Shown here in pieces: positions 31,664 through 42,800 of a DNA stretch of 64,000 bases (within the stretch, counting starts at the first letter, position 1; each line of letters starts with the position of its first letter). A program made the position numbers and the translations under genes. The notes under the pieces were generated by a model. The model ran no database searches. It was given only the letters and a program-made list of their open reading frames with translations, and was not told the origin of the DNA. The DNA is from Enoplolaimus lenunculus (taxonomy: Eukaryota; Nematoda; Enoplea; Enoplida; Thoracostomopsidae), in the NCBI GenBank assembly GCA_030248215.1, contig JASANG010000764.1, forward strand, positions 62,001 to 126,000. Direction: 5' to 3'.

Positions 31664-31878
31664 GGTCCATGTATAGAACAGGGCCGGATCGTTTTCCGCA
31701 TGAGCTGTAACAGAGTCAGGTTAAGCTTTAGACAAAATGTTTTGCTTAGGCTTAGGCTTAGGCTTACGCATAGGCTTATGAATAGGCTCATCCTTACGCT
31801 TAGGTTTAGGCTTAGGCTTAGGCTTAGGCTTGGGAATATGCTTATACTGCTGTTCCGGCCCTGTTCTATACATGGGCC
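31664..31878 (+). mobile_element. TTAGGC element, 'TATAGAACAGGGCC' subtype
   Basis: Left end GGTCCATGTATAGAACAGGG, right end CCCTGTTCTATACATGGGCC, two TTAGGC blocks inside. Confidence 0.93.
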
Positions 31879-31904
31879 AAAATGTCAACGAGCGACCGTA
31901 GCCA

Positions 31905-32050
31905 AGAGAGGGTTGGCATAGGGGGGCCTAGCCAGGCGAAAAAATATTTGCCCCCCCCCAGAAAGTTTTAACCTTGCTTGTATAAGTCAACGAAAACCCT
32001 TGTAAGCCGCTCGCCTTCTGAAATTTTTTTTGGCCCTCCAACAACGTGAG
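31905..32050. mobile_element. 'CCCGTAGCCA' family fragment
   Basis: GGGCCTAGCCAGGCG at the start, then GAAAGTTTTAACCTTGC, TAAGTCAACGAAAACCCTTG and TTGGCCC, as in other copies of the family. Confidence 0.5.
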
Positions 32051-32109
32051 CTGGCTTACATAACTGTGTCAACATATGTAGAATTTAAAAACTGAAACAT
32101 ACTATTGGG

Positions 32110-32330
32110 ACCTGTCCACTGGGAAGACAGGGAGATTGGGGGAGTTTAAGTCTGGAAATTTTAGGCTTTTAGGTTAAGCTTAAGTTTACGCTTACACTTA
32201 GATTTAGGCTTACGCATAGGCATGTGTTTTTGTCTCCGTTTGCACTCATAAGTTTAGGCTTTAGGTTTAGGCTCAGGAACAGGTTTATAACTGGTGAAGA
32301 CGCTCTATAATGACCATGGACACTTGTGAA
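32110..32330 (+). repeat. TTAGGC-rich element of a variant type
   Basis: Opens GTCCACTGGGAAGACAGGG, also seen near 22215, followed by degenerate TTAGGC words to about 32290 and a tail ending GACCATGGACAC. The ends differ from the main family, so it may be a separate lineage. Confidence 0.5.
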
Positions 32331-32466
32331 TTATTGAATTTTGAAGCTTATTTTAGGTTCGCAAGATTTTAATTTTCATCACACCAGCTGACCGTTCCAA
32401 ATTTTAAAAATATCAACATTTCCCACCTGAATACAAATTTCAACTCAGAACAGCCGTACTTCATCG

Positions 32467-32480
32467 CAATTTTCTAGCAG
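32467..32480 (+). promoter_or_regulatory. Likely 3' splice acceptor before the channel ATG
   Basis: AATTTTCTAGCAG lies 13-16 bp upstream of the start codon at 32493. Suitable for a trans-splice site or the end of a 5'UTR intron. Confidence 0.4.
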
Positions 32481-32492
32481 ATCCAACCGAAA

Positions 32493-35400
32493 ATGCACAC
32501 TATCACCCACGTTAAACCAAAATCTGACTCTCATCCGTTTTCCGGTTCCGTCTCTAGTAGTAACACCAGTGAAAAGCTGTCGGTCGATCAAAATCACCCA
32601 TCTCGACAAGGTGACGTGTCGATGGATAGCGTGGAAAACTTACGTCATGCGGATGAGTTTTTTAAATCCACGTCAGTTCATGGCGTCATGTATCTGTATG
32701 ACGCGTGTTTGCGACGCCGACGAAAAGTGTTTGCGATAGTTTGGGGGATTGTAATTACAACTTGTGTGGTACTTTTGCTAAGAGGCGTAGTCAACATTGT
32801 GATCAATTACATTAACCATCCAGTGACGACACGAGTGACCACCAATTATGTCGACCGGCTTCAGTTGCCTGATATTGCCGTTTGCTTTCCGCATCGAGTC
32901 AACAAATCGTTCGCCGAGCAATGGGACGTTGACGAAGAACTGTTAGAGTATTTGTATTCGATATTTGTTTCGAACTATCCAAACCGCTACAGTGACATAG
33001 ATTCGCTTGCAAATCGTCTTGAGCACCTGGAAACGAGATTTCAACAATTTATTCGTCGAACGCCGTTTGTTGGCAATTCGATTGAACAATTTTTCGAACA
33101 AGGCTCCCTCGAATGCGAGCAAATGTTTGAAAAGTGTGTTTTCGGCGGCCAACCACTACAAGGCCGATGCTGTAATCATATTGTGCCAATTATGATGGCG
33201 TACGGCGTATGTTTTCAAGTCCGGCCGTTGCTTGACGGCGTACCAGTGGAACAGTTGTTTGCCGGTTCTAACGGCGGGTTGTTGTTGCTGTTGCGGTTGC
33301 GGCCGGAAGCGAAAATGACAACGTTTTTGAATTCGTTTCACGATGACGGTATTTATTTGTACGTTGGGCATCCGAGGCGGAAAGATGATAAACAGCCAAT
33401 GTTGGATGCTAATGTTGTTATGGTCCCGGCTGGGGTTCATGCTTATGTTAGCTTGGAAGTGCGGAATACGGTTCGGTTGAAGAATTATAATTGCCGAAGT
33501 GACGGGCAGTTGGCGTACTTTGAACGGTATGAACTACAGGTAAGTTGACATTGCGAATAAGGATTACGGTAGAGTCACCGGCATGTATTCTCAAATGCGA
33601 ATAGCATCTGTCAACAGGTTTTCAAACTGACGAACCGCTACAATTGTGGACCTCAAAATTGGGCCCATGTAAAGAGTAAAAGCTTTAGACTAATTTTTGC
33701 TTGGCTTAGGCTTAGGCTTAGGCTTAGGAATGTGCTCATTCTTATGCTTAGGCTTAGGCTGTGGCTTAGGAATGTGCTCATTCTTAAGCTTAGGCTTAGG
33801 CTTCGACTTAGGCTTAGGCTTGGAAATATGCTTATAATACTGTTCCGCCCCTGTTGTTTACATTGGCCCAAAATTGCTACAGCAGTAGGACAGATCAAAT
33901 GTAAAAATGTGCAAGATTGCGAACCTCACCATGCGTTTGGTTTGAAAGTTACAAGACCTATCCCCAACTTGTAATCGGTGCTACACATCTTTGAGAATAC
34001 GGACAAAGAGCGTTTACCCACGATGAAATAGTTGGCGACGTTATGAAATTCTTTAAAAAATCATTTTTGACTTCTAGAAAATGATCAAGCCAGTAGACCC
34101 TTGCTAGGAGGGGGCTAGAAAATTTTTTAATAAGGGCCACACAGAAGGTTTACGATGATTTACAAACAAGTTTCAAACTTTTCTAGTGAGTCGACCAAAA
34201 AATTTTTTTCACGGCGGGCTGAGGCTTATGGCCCTCTGTGAGTACGGGCCCACATACGCTTAACCGATACTTTCTGTAATATTATTGATATTTAGACATT
34301 GTAACTATATTGCTCGAAACAAACGCACTCAAAAAATAGGGCTAAGCACTAAGCAATTAACGGAACAGAAGCGCATGTTTTTAAAATCGTATTCCTATTT
34401 ATTTTTAGGTATTATTTGAAATATAACAACTCGGCCAATGTTACTTTACGGGGCAAAACAGTAGATTAAGCGTATTCCTAAGCCTAAGCCTAAGCCTAAG
34501 CGTTGGAAAAATGAGTTCCTAAGCATAAGTTGAAGCCTAAGCGTTGGAAAAATGAGTTCCTAAGCCTAAGTTTAAGCTTAAGCGTTGCAAAAATGAGTTC
34601 CTAAGCCTACGCCTAAGCGCAAGCCTAAGCCTAAGCAAAAAAATGTAATCTAGAATCTAAACCTTCTCTTTTAAAGACCCACCGGAAACCTGAACGCCTC
34701 TTAATGTAACATGGGCCGACAATTGTATTAGGTTTCTGAGAAGTTAATTACTGAGATGGAGAGGTTGACGTAGGGCACAAAGCTTACAAGCCAGTTCTGT
34801 TCGACTGGTGGATCCAATGGGCAACCAAGATTTTGTATTTAAAGGTTTAGCACTAAAATGGTGTTTGACTTCTGATTCGCTTCGCTCGCGAGTGCTTCAA
34901 CTATATCTTGTGCGATCCCCCCACTTCAGGAGTTTACTGGATCTGCACTGATTGTTCCCCAGTAAATCAGCGTTCGTGATCACGGGAGCGTGCGAAAAAA
35001 ACCAATTTCTCACGGTTTCCGCGATGTTCTGCCGTTATTTTGCGAGTTTTTGCCGAGATTATACAAAAAAGCGTTTTTTCATTTTTTTCCACCCCCTCGT
35101 AAAAACGGAAAAACGGAAAAAAAACCTGTTTTTGTTGGTTTTCTAGTGGCCAACCCTGTTCTGAGCTGACAGGTGATCCGGCCGGTATACACTTTAAAGC
35201 CGGTATTCCTAAATGTGTGTAGCATCTATCACCAGTTTAGCAATCGGTCCTACAACAAAGTGCAACATCTGCAGATGTTATATTCTACTCTGCAAAAAAT
35301 GGTGAGTCAAATTGACTCTCGAAAATAGGCTTTTCCTGACTACACCAACTGAATCAAAATTCGACTCCGCCAGAGTCAAATTCGATTCACTGAATCGCTC

Positions 35401-38400
35401 ACTGAGTCGAATTTGACTTTGGTGGTGTCGAATTTGACTCAGTTTGTGTAGTCAGGAAAATCCTATTTTGGAGAGAGTCAATTTGACTTAGTATTTTATG
35501 CAGTGTATTCTTTATGAGAATATGTCGAATGCAAACGTTTTTCAAAGATTACTAATCAGTGGTTGAAAAATTATAGGACTTATCGCCAACTAGTGATAGA
35601 TGCTACCTGAGGTGTAAGTCGGTAAAGATTCGTACCCGCGTTGCATTTTACCTGCGGAAATTTTATTTTTTTACCCGCGAGTATGCCCGCGCAAAATTCC
35701 TTTATCCGTTAGCCATATTTACTCGCGCAAAATTCTTTACCGCAACGGACTTTACATGCCTTTATTTTTTCTTCTGCGTTCAATACAGTTGACGGTAAAA
35801 ACAGTATGAAAATTCAAGTTATTTTACATTATCTGTTTTCTAGTTTTTGTAAAATTGAGCTGGGTAAAAGAATCACAAATTTTAACCTGCGCTTTGAAAT
35901 TCTTTACACGCGGGTATACCCGCGCCAAAATTTTCTTACCCGCGTTACCTGGGGGTAGGCGCGGGTAGCTTGCAGCTCTGGATGCCACAGCCATTTAAAG
36001 AATACCATCAAACCGACTCAGAAACCCGGTTCTGGCGACCAGTATTTCTAGGCCTGTCTCTACGAGTGTATCCTGAACGAAACTTTGAAGCATTGTGCTT
36101 GTGTTCCAATCGGCTACAATGTTTCCAAACGTGTTCCTAAGCACATCCACGTCTGTCAACCATACCAAGTCAACAGATGCGTTAATCCGTTTGTGTTTGG
36201 CATCACGCGATTCAACGTTACAGAAGCGGATATTAAACAGTATAACACTGAATTAAAACAATGCCGAAATCGATGTCATTATACGTGTGATTATAAAGAA
36301 TATGTCCCAATGGGTAAATTTTGTCAAAAATTAATATTGTGGCATATGACAATTTAACGAGCAACCGGATATTAGAAATACCGGAAATAGATGGTGATCA
36401 AAATGTCGGAAATGTAGATATAAAGTGTAATGGCGGTTGTTTACTTTTGATAACAGCCGGCGGTGTCCGTCACCCGTCCGGCCCCGTCCGTCACCTTTTG
36501 TCAAAATATTAAAGATTAATATTATGGCAAATAACAATTCAACGAGCAACCGGATATTAGAAATACCGGAAATAGATGGTGATCAAAATGTCGGAAATGT
36601 AGATATAAAGTGTAATGGCGGCTGTTTACTTTTGATCACAGCCGGTGGCTTCCGTCACCCGTCCGGCGCCGTCCGTCACCATTGTGCGGTATTGTACGGG
36701 AATTACTCATGTGCAACACCGTATGGTGACGCACGGCGACGGACGAAATGGACGCTGCCGGACGGTATCGTACGACAAATATAGCGCCACCTTATGGTTG
36801 CGCTTTAGTTGCCATTCCTAAGCCTAAGCAATCCGGACCCACGTAGGTAAAGATCACAACACACTGCAAAAAACGGTGAGTCAAATTGACTGTCTCCGAA
36901 ATAGACCTATTCGACTCCGTCAGAGTCAAAGTCGACTCACTGTGTCGCACGTTTGACTCTGGCGGAGTCGAGTTTGACTCAGCTTGTGTAGTTCTGAAAA
37001 GCCTATTTCGGAGAGAGTCGATTTGACTCCCCATGTCTGCAGTGTCAGGAACGTTTTTGTAGGACAGCGATGGAGTATGCTTTAAGCTGTAGACTAATTT
37101 TTTGCTTAGGCTAACCTAACCTTAAGCGTAAGATACTTCTTAAGCTTAGACTTACGGTTACGCTTAGCCATATGCTTATATTACTGTTACGACCGTGTTC
37201 TATACATTGGCCACAATGTGTAACAAATCTACGTTATACAGTGTCTTTAACTCAACTTAAAATCTACATTATTTACATATTTCAGTGATGTATACCCGAT
37301 TTCCGAGCAAAGACTTGTTCCGTGACTACAAAAAATATTACAATTTACAAGACGAGTCCAGCGTTCAACAACAGTTTGTGTTATTTGAAATTTATTATTC
37401 ACAAATTTCAATCACAAGAACTGAACAGGTATTTTAAGCTTAAGTCCGGTTCAATTCAATGACCAATTTTAAAATGTTACTTTTTCTATTCGCTTAATGC
37501 AGGTTTTTGAGGGTAAAATTAACCCCTTCTCACATTGAGTTGCCTGTACGCAACTCAGCGCAGTGTATATACGTTAAATAGTATATATCGCACCGTGTTT
37601 AACAATTGCAACACGTGGGCTCGAGCGTCAAGCTCCTATAGCAGAGTGGTGATTTATACGCCTCCCACTCCAGTCACTGGAGTTCGAATCCTAGTCTAAA
37701 AGTAGGTCTCAGGGGAAATAGAAAATATTCATGTGAGAAAGGGTTAATACATTTGTGGACAATCATAAGCCTTTGGCTTGTTTCAATTGAACTATCTTTT
37801 CGAGTTGGTTTTATGAAAGGTTTAACTATGACTTAAAACCTTGCCGAAATCTTTTTGGAAGCTTGAGCCTATGCATAACATTTAACCGTTTGCAGTACCG
37901 GTTTAAGCGCCCCAAAACTCAATTGATGTCCAAATCCTTGAGGGGCCAATCCATTGGGGGCCTCATCTTGACATACTAAAAAATGCTTTCTCGGACCGCG
38001 AAGTAATAGAGCTGTGAAACATTTTATTGGAGGCCCAACTCGGACCTGTTTGGCGGGGTGACTATCCTAACGACTGCCTTTTAATATACGAGGAAAGAAC
38101 TGTAAGTACCCGTGGTAAGGGGTCATGAAAAATCCGTAGCAAAAACTGTAATTTTTTATTAAAATTCCACTTTTCGTATGATTTTTCTCAAATTTACATT
38201 TTTTCTAAGTAATATTACTATTATCGTTATTATTATTATTATTATTATAATGTTATTATAATTATTATTATAATAATTATTATAGTTATTATTACAATTA
38301 TTCTTATTATTATTATTTTAATTATTATTATTATTATAATAATAATTATTATAGTTATTACTATAATTATTCTTATTATTATTATTATAATTATTATTAT

Positions 38401-38473
38401 TATTATTATTGTAATTATTATTATCATTATTATTATAATTATTAGTATTATTATTACTATTATTATTGTAATT

Positions 38474-38504
<31 letters not shown>

Positions 38505-38728
38505 CTATTATTTGTTTTCAAAGTGTTTTGGTTTATTTTTGAAAATCATTTTAGATTATGGCAGCGTCTATCGACCAGTTAGTATCGAACATCGGCGGTC
38601 AACTTGGAATATTCATGGGCGCTTCGATTATTTCACTGATTCATATGCTCATCTATTGGTGTGACGTTAAATGTGCGAATGTGGGGGTTGCTGGAACTCA
38701 AAATCAAAACGGAAACAGTATTCCATAA
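32493..38728 (+). CDS. DEG/ENaC cation channel subunit, copy 1 (complete)
   Basis: Subunit of a trimeric, amiloride-family sodium channel of the plasma membrane. Exons 32493-33539, 36052-36313, 37286-37428 and 38555-38728 join in phase to 541 residues plus TAA, the usual family size. A cytoplasmic N-terminus holds the conserved His-Gly pair (residues 63-64 in STSVHGVMYLYD), important for gating in the family. TM1 is about 79-97 (IVWGIVITTCVVLLLRG). The ectodomain contains the LPDIAVCFPHR motif, a Cys-rich segment CLYECILNETLKHCACVPIG, and predicted N-glycosylation sites. TM2 follows SNIGGQLGIFMGAS, with GAS at 506-508 as the selectivity filter. The C-terminus is short. The mechanosensitive/acid-sensing split cannot be decided from motifs. 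A tandem paralogue lies 10 kb downstream. Introns contain MITEs, a local duplication and an ATT microsatellite close to exon 4. Confidence 0.93.
33583..33612. repeat. Dispersed 'TATTCTCAAATG' repeat fragment
   Basis: TGTATTCTCAAATGCGAATAGCATCTG. Related strings occur at 7055, 33974 (inverted), 35200, 39025 (inverted), 42140 (inverted) and 50318, often paired with CTATCACCAACTG. Confidence 0.45.
33662..33868 (+). mobile_element. TTAGGC element with perfect 8-bp duplication
   Basis: Left end GGCCCATGTAAAG, right end CTGTTGTTTACATTGGCC. CAAAATTG flanks it exactly on both sides (33654-33661 and 33869-33876). Lies in intron 1 of the channel gene. Confidence 0.95.
34085..34255. mobile_element. 'CCCGTAGCCA' family MITE
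   Basis: CAGTAGACCCTTGCTAGGAGG at the left, AGGTTTACGATGATTTACAA inside, and TACGGGCCCAC at the right. Confidence 0.55.
34433..34717 (-). mobile_element. TTAGGC element, 'ACTTTAAGG' subtype
   Basis: Left end GGCCAATGTTACTTTACGGG, right end CGCCTCTTAATGTAACATGGGCC. The inside is four blocks with the spacer GTTGGAAAAATGAGTTCC. Flank similarity is 5 of 8. Confidence 0.9.
34718..35285. other. Intron 1 interior
   Basis: No gene. Includes a GAAAAACGGAAAA repeat at about 35103 and a copy of the TAAATGTGTGTAGCATCTATC dispersed repeat near 35210. Confidence 0.4.
35286..35507. mobile_element. MITE-A, full copy
   Basis: TA-flanked. Left end CTCTGCAAAAAATGGTGAG, right end TATTTTATGCAGTG; the left arm lacks a few bases. 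Confidence 0.9.
35628..35965. mobile_element. GC-rich element built on CCCGCGGGTA units, second copy
   Basis: TACCCGCGTTGC, TTTACCCGCGAGTATGCCCG and CTTACCCGCGTTACC words at both sides of an AT-rich centre, matching 11813-12240. Ends about 90 bp upstream of exon 2 of the channel. Confidence 0.6.
36333..36700. repeat. 185-bp tandem duplication just after a splice donor
   Basis: Two copies at a period of 185 bp (starts 36333 and 36518). Each runs from AATATTGTGGCA through CAACGAGCAACCGGATATTAG and a hairpin-like GCCGGCGGTGTCCGTCACCC to GCGCCGTCCGTCACC. The first copy begins 20 bp after the donor of exon 2 (36313). The GC-rich part links it to the CCGTACGG family at 46990. Confidence 0.85.
36701..36792. 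mobile_element. Right end of a CCGTACGG-type element
   Basis: GGTGACGCACGGCGACGGACG...GCCGGACGGTATCGTACG then ATATAGCGCCACC, the inverse of the GGTGGCGCTATA end at 46993. Confidence 0.55.
36835..37212 (+). mobile_element. TTAGGC element with MITE-A in its left end
   Basis: GGACCCACGTAGGTAAAGATC, then MITE-A at 36861-37045, then AGGAACGTTTTTGTAGGAC, a decayed TTAGGC tract and right end GTGTTCTATACATTGGCC. Lies in intron 2 of the channel. Confidence 0.82.
36861..37045. mobile_element. MITE-A nested in a TTAGGC element
   Basis: Left end ACACTGCAAAAAACGGTGAG, right end CTCCCCATGTCTGCAGTG; the centre is slightly shortened. Confidence 0.88.
37531..37745 (+). mobile_element. tRNA-derived SINE2
   Basis: GCAACTCAGCGCAGTGTATAT flank, tRNA-like core at about 37630-37700 (A box TAGCAGAGTGGTGA, B box GAGTTCGAATCC) and the tail GAAATAGAAAATATTCATG. 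The same tail occurs inverted near 57540. Confidence 0.65.
38212..38515. repeat. (ATT)n microsatellite next to channel exon 4
   Basis: About 300 bp of ATT/TTA with TAA interruptions, ending 40 bp before the exon at 38555, so it sits where the branch point should be. Open frames in it are single-residue repeats and not genes. Confidence 0.95.
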
Positions 38729-39764
38729 CCTTTTTTTTCTGGTTAAAATTTAAAAATTTAAAAAAATCTAAAAAACGCAACATTGTACAGTGTACAAAGT
38801 TTGCGCAATGACGACGGGCGAGTAGAGGGCGCCAGCCCATTCGGAAACCTAACCCCCAGGCCAAAAAATGTTCTGCAGGATCAAATGATATCTATATTTC
38901 AAAAATATTCGCTGCGCTTTCCAGAAATGCTCTTAATACCTTCTGTACTAACCATTTCTCGTTGCGTAGTTAATATTGCGAACCTGTAATACGAAAAATG
39001 TGCTGCATTTCTAATGTCACCAATCACTGGTACGAAAGTTACAAGACCTATCACCAACTGTTGATATATGCTACACACAGTTGAGAATACTAGACCGACT
39101 TGCAATTGTTTCGATATGTTGAATGCAAAGGTTACGTTTTTTGCAAGAATTTGCAAAAAATGTATTAAAATAGTTTTAGGTTCATTGTTCTAAAAATGCC
39201 CGAAACTTTCAAATACCACAGCACAGGACGGTAAACAATTGACCAGTAGCAATTAACTTGTAGATAGCTTTAAGAATTAGTAAAATTTAAAAATTGCAGA
39301 TACTATTTGATTTCTGCAATTTATTAAAAAGTATAAATCAGAAATAATATATATTTACTGAATTTGAAATTAGGTATAGTTTACAATGTGTAGATTCAAA
39401 TCTGATTTTAACAAAAACGTTAAGTTTTACTGGTTTGTGTTATTCGTTTGGGTACGAGTTCAATTTTACATGCTTTAGTTTATGCTGCCGTAATTCGTAT
39501 GCCGTTAAAACCCAATTTAACACTCAGTTGAATTGAAAAAATGTTTAAAATTTGAATTTCAACTGATTAGTTCTAAATAAGCTCCGATAGCTTAGTGGTG
39601 ATGGTAAACGCTCCCAGCTACCAAAACACAGGTGGTTCAAATCCTTGGTTGAAATTCAATTTGAGCTGAATTGCTAATATGCAAAAAAGGGTAAATACTT
39701 TTGTTTCGCACTGAAGGATAATTGGAGATTTTTGATAAGAATATATATTAGTGTTACTTAGTCC
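38729..39764. other. Intergenic, AT-rich, with a tRNA-like SINE fragment
   Basis: At 39582-39660 there is a tRNA-like string (A box TAGCTTAGTGGTGATGG, B box GGTTCAAATCC) without a pairing acceptor stem, so it is SINE-like. 39025-39095 contains an inverted-repeat fragment CCTATCACCAACTGTTGATA. No gene recognised. Confidence 0.5.
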
Positions 39765-40096
39765 TGCCCAGGTAAAGATCAAGGGTGGAACGTTTTTCTG
39801 CGGGACTGCAATAGACTAATGCGCAGATGCAGCTAGCAACACAAACCCGTGCATTAAAATCAAGAATGAGGCACAGTGAAAATGATCATATAAATATTTC
39901 GGATGAGTTTTACAAATTCAAAGATATAGAACTATTTTCTGCAGTCAGTTTAAACTGACATCAGCAAAATATGGGTTAAGCTTTATGCTTATGTATAAGC
40001 TCATTCTTAGTCTTAAGCTCATTCTTACGCTTTTGCTTAGGCTTAGGCTTACGAATATGGTTATGCTACTGTAACGGCCTTGTTCTATGCATTGGC
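39765..40096 (+). mobile_element. TTAGGC element with a ~130-bp foreign insert
   Basis: Left end GCCCAGGTAAAGATCAAGG, CGTTTTTCTGCGGGACTGC, then an unrelated insert (about 39839-39970), then GGTTAAGCTTTATGC, TTAGGC words and right end CTTGTTCTATGCATTGGCC. Confidence 0.75.
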
Positions 40097-40366
40097 CATG
40101 AATTCATATGAGAGCTAAGATCCAATAGTACTGGTGTTATATTTAGCAAATTATATTATTTGGTGTTATCGTTTGACTCAAATACAAGGCAGCTAACGTT
40201 TGTAGCAAATGTTTATTATTTTGTATTCTGTTATATTCACCATGTGAACCTGATTGAAATAAATTTTATAAAATTTTGAATTATTTGAAAAGTAAACAAC
40301 TCAATTTTATTTCGTAAGAAGTCTATTGGGCATCTAAAAGCACAAGTGGACGCCTATACACGTCGT

Positions 40367-40634
40367 GGTCCATGTAAAGATCAGGGTCAGAAAGTTTTTC
40401 TGCCGGACTGCAATAGAGTAAGCTTAAGCTTTAGACTAGTTTTTGCTCAGCTTAGGCTTCACATTAGGCTTAGGCTTAGGAATATGCTCCAGTTTGGCTT
40501 CCAATTGCAATGGCACCTCCTACCCCCATTTCTGCGTTAGTTCATTCATCTACTTGAGTAACTGCTGGAGTATTTTTATTAATAGGCTTAGGAATATGCT
40601 TATACTGTTCTGCCCGTGGTCCTTTTCATTGCTT
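40367..40634 (+). mobile_element. TTAGGC element with perfect 8-bp duplication
   Basis: Left end GGTCCATGTAAAGATCAGGG; the right end is diverged (CCCGTGGTCCTTTTCATTGC). CACGTCGT flanks it exactly on both sides (40359-40366 and 40635-40642). About 90 bp of unrelated sequence splits the TTAGGC tract. Confidence 0.9.
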
Positions 40635-40642
40635 CACGTCGT

Positions 40643-41160
40643 CATCATTTCTAGACGTATAAACATGAGACACGGAGCATCCGTAAGCAACAGGGACAGA
40701 AGAAGGAGAACCCAAAAGTTTTCATTCAAGCAAGATATATTTGTTTATTTAACCCCTTTTCACAATGAGTTGCCTACAACACAGGCAGTGTATATACTAA
40801 AGAACACTGCTCAAAATGTTTTTTAATATTTTAAGCAAGCCATATACTTGTTTAATTTAATATCAGCAGTAATCGTCGCAGCTTGTAGCATCTACTTGAA
40901 TATGCTTCAATCATAGATCGAAAGGATTTTCAGCTAAAGTTGACTTCGATCAAAGAAATGGGTGACTCAAAAATGATGGTTCAGCTTAACGCTCTATTGA
41001 TGTATCATTTTTGATATATAATTTAAAGCCCAGTATAGAAAAATTAGTTTTTCAAGAAATTACACTTTTGTGAATTTATAGGAAACAAATTTCTTACAAA
41101 TTATACTTTTGTGAATTTATAAAAAAACTAATTTCTTACAAAAATTAGCTAAGTATCTAG
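40643..41160. other. Intergenic
   Basis: Fragment of the SINE2 flank (CACAATGAGTTGCCTAC) near 40760. A short direct repeat AATTTCTTACAAATTA occurs near 41090-41140. No gene. Confidence 0.4.
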
Positions 41161-41428
41161 CAGGGTACAACCTGAGGTCTGCCTCCGGCTTTGGCGGCTC
41201 CGGCTCCGGCAGAAAATCGGCCTCAGGCTCCGGCTCCGGTCGAATTTTTGCCGGAGGTTCCGGCAAATTCGGTAGTAAAAATTTGCATAATTTTGAAAAA
41301 TTTATCTGTTTAGTCCGTTTCGTTTAACTTTCGTCGCAATTTTCAGAAAGGAATTTCTGAAATTTTCCAGAAAATTAACGTAAAACCGAACAACTTAACA
41401 ACTATTTTTCACCTCCGGTTGCACCCTG
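41161..41428. mobile_element. hAT-like MITE filled with CCGGAG/CCGGCTCC units
   Basis: Ends CAGGGTACAACCTGAGG and CCTCCGGTTGCACCCTG are inverted repeats. The interior has CTCCGGCTCCGGC clusters near the left end. Same family as 49919-50310. Confidence 0.8.
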
Positions 41429-42215
41429 GATTTAGAGTTAATTATTTTAATTTTAGTGAACTTAAAAACGAGTTCTACCGTTTATATTCCAAAGAGTGTA
41501 TGTAAGTATTCAAAATTTAGGGGTTATTCGTGTTGAGCAAACTTTCTTCAACCTAAACTAAACATCTTGGACAAATCTTAGGTTGTTTTATTTGGGGCAT
41601 TAGGTGAAACTTCAGCTCGGTATTTTGAAATCGGCGTTACAGGCAAATCTTTGTTTCTATTAGAATGTCCGCCAAAATCAGTGAAACGAGTCTTATATTT
41701 TGAAATATTTTTGTGTTCAATGGTTTACCGAACAAAGTCTGAAATTTTAGGCTTTACATGAACTGGTTATAAGCTCGTATCCGGCCAGTTTCCAGTTGGA
41801 TCCAAGGGCAACTCTGCCGCCTGCAAATATTTTAGCTCCAGATAGAAAAGCTTCAAACTTGCTTGCAAATCGTCGCAAACGCTTGTATGCCCAACCTAAA
41901 AATTGTCCAGTTCTCCTGGAAATGTAAGCTGACTGCGCATTTGACTCTTTATTAAATGTACAATTAGTTCTGTGTCTCCAGAAACTGATATTGCAGCAAT
42001 TACTGAAAAATTGCATTGCGTTCGAAGACCGCGTATTCCTTTGCGTCTTGAAACGGTTTGTTTCCGCTTTTATAGAAATCGTTCTCGCCGTTCTACAATT
42101 TGATTTATTTAAGCAGTCTCGTCTATTGTTTATGTCGGTACTTGTGATAAGTGCTACACGCATTTGAGAATATCAGCGCACGATTTACGACAAGGCAGAC
42201 AAGTAATGAAATAAC
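41429..42215. other. Intergenic; minus-strand open frame of unknown nature
   Basis: 41747-42163 on the minus strand is open for 138 codons with a varied composition (contains WRHRTNCTFNKESNAQ), but I recognise no domain and see no splice context. Treated as probably non-coding. Confidence 0.3.
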
Positions 42216-42394
42216 GGCCCATGTGAAGATCAGGGTCGGAACGTTTTTCTGTCTGACTGAAATAGACTTCGCTCAGTTGCTTGGCTTAGGTTCAGGCTTA
42301 GGCTTAGGTCAAGGAATATGCTCATTCCTACGCTTAGGCTTAGGCTTAGGAATATGGTTATAACACTGTTCCGGCCCTGTTCTTTACACTGGCC
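42216..42394 (+). mobile_element. TTAGGC element
   Basis: Left end GGCCCATGTGAAGATCAGGG, right end CCCTGTTCTTTACACTGGCC. Flanks GAAATAAC/AAAACAAC match at 6 of 8. Confidence 0.92.
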
Positions 42395-42800
42395 AAAACA
42401 ACATTCAACCGCGGATGCTGAAATTTCTGACGGAGTGTGCACGGGCGATCATATGCATTGAAACGCAATTTTTACTGTATGCTATGTCAGTGAAAATATT
42501 GAGAGGAAAAATTGTAAGGTAGGGACCTTAAGTACCGGTTTTTGACGGAGGATGGCACGTCTTCTGCACCGGCTACTTTGTATCGGCTAGTGAATACAAT
42601 AACAATGCTTGATAACAATTGTTTAGGCTTATGATAAGTTGTTATTGAGACCACCGGTAATATATTAGATTACCTTTTATAAATCTTTTTTATTATTTTT
42701 ACCTGAATAACAAAAAATATCGCACTCAAGTTTGAATGGTGTAGAATGTATTAACGATTATTTCATAAAAACTTGCCATATTATTGGCTACTTTTTGGTT
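42395..42800. other. Intergenic
   Basis: AT-rich, no feature recognised. Confidence 0.4.

Noticed and set aside
41747-42163. Minus-strand 138-codon frame as a gene
   Set aside because: No recognisable domain, no splice signals or conserved start; kept only as a remark.
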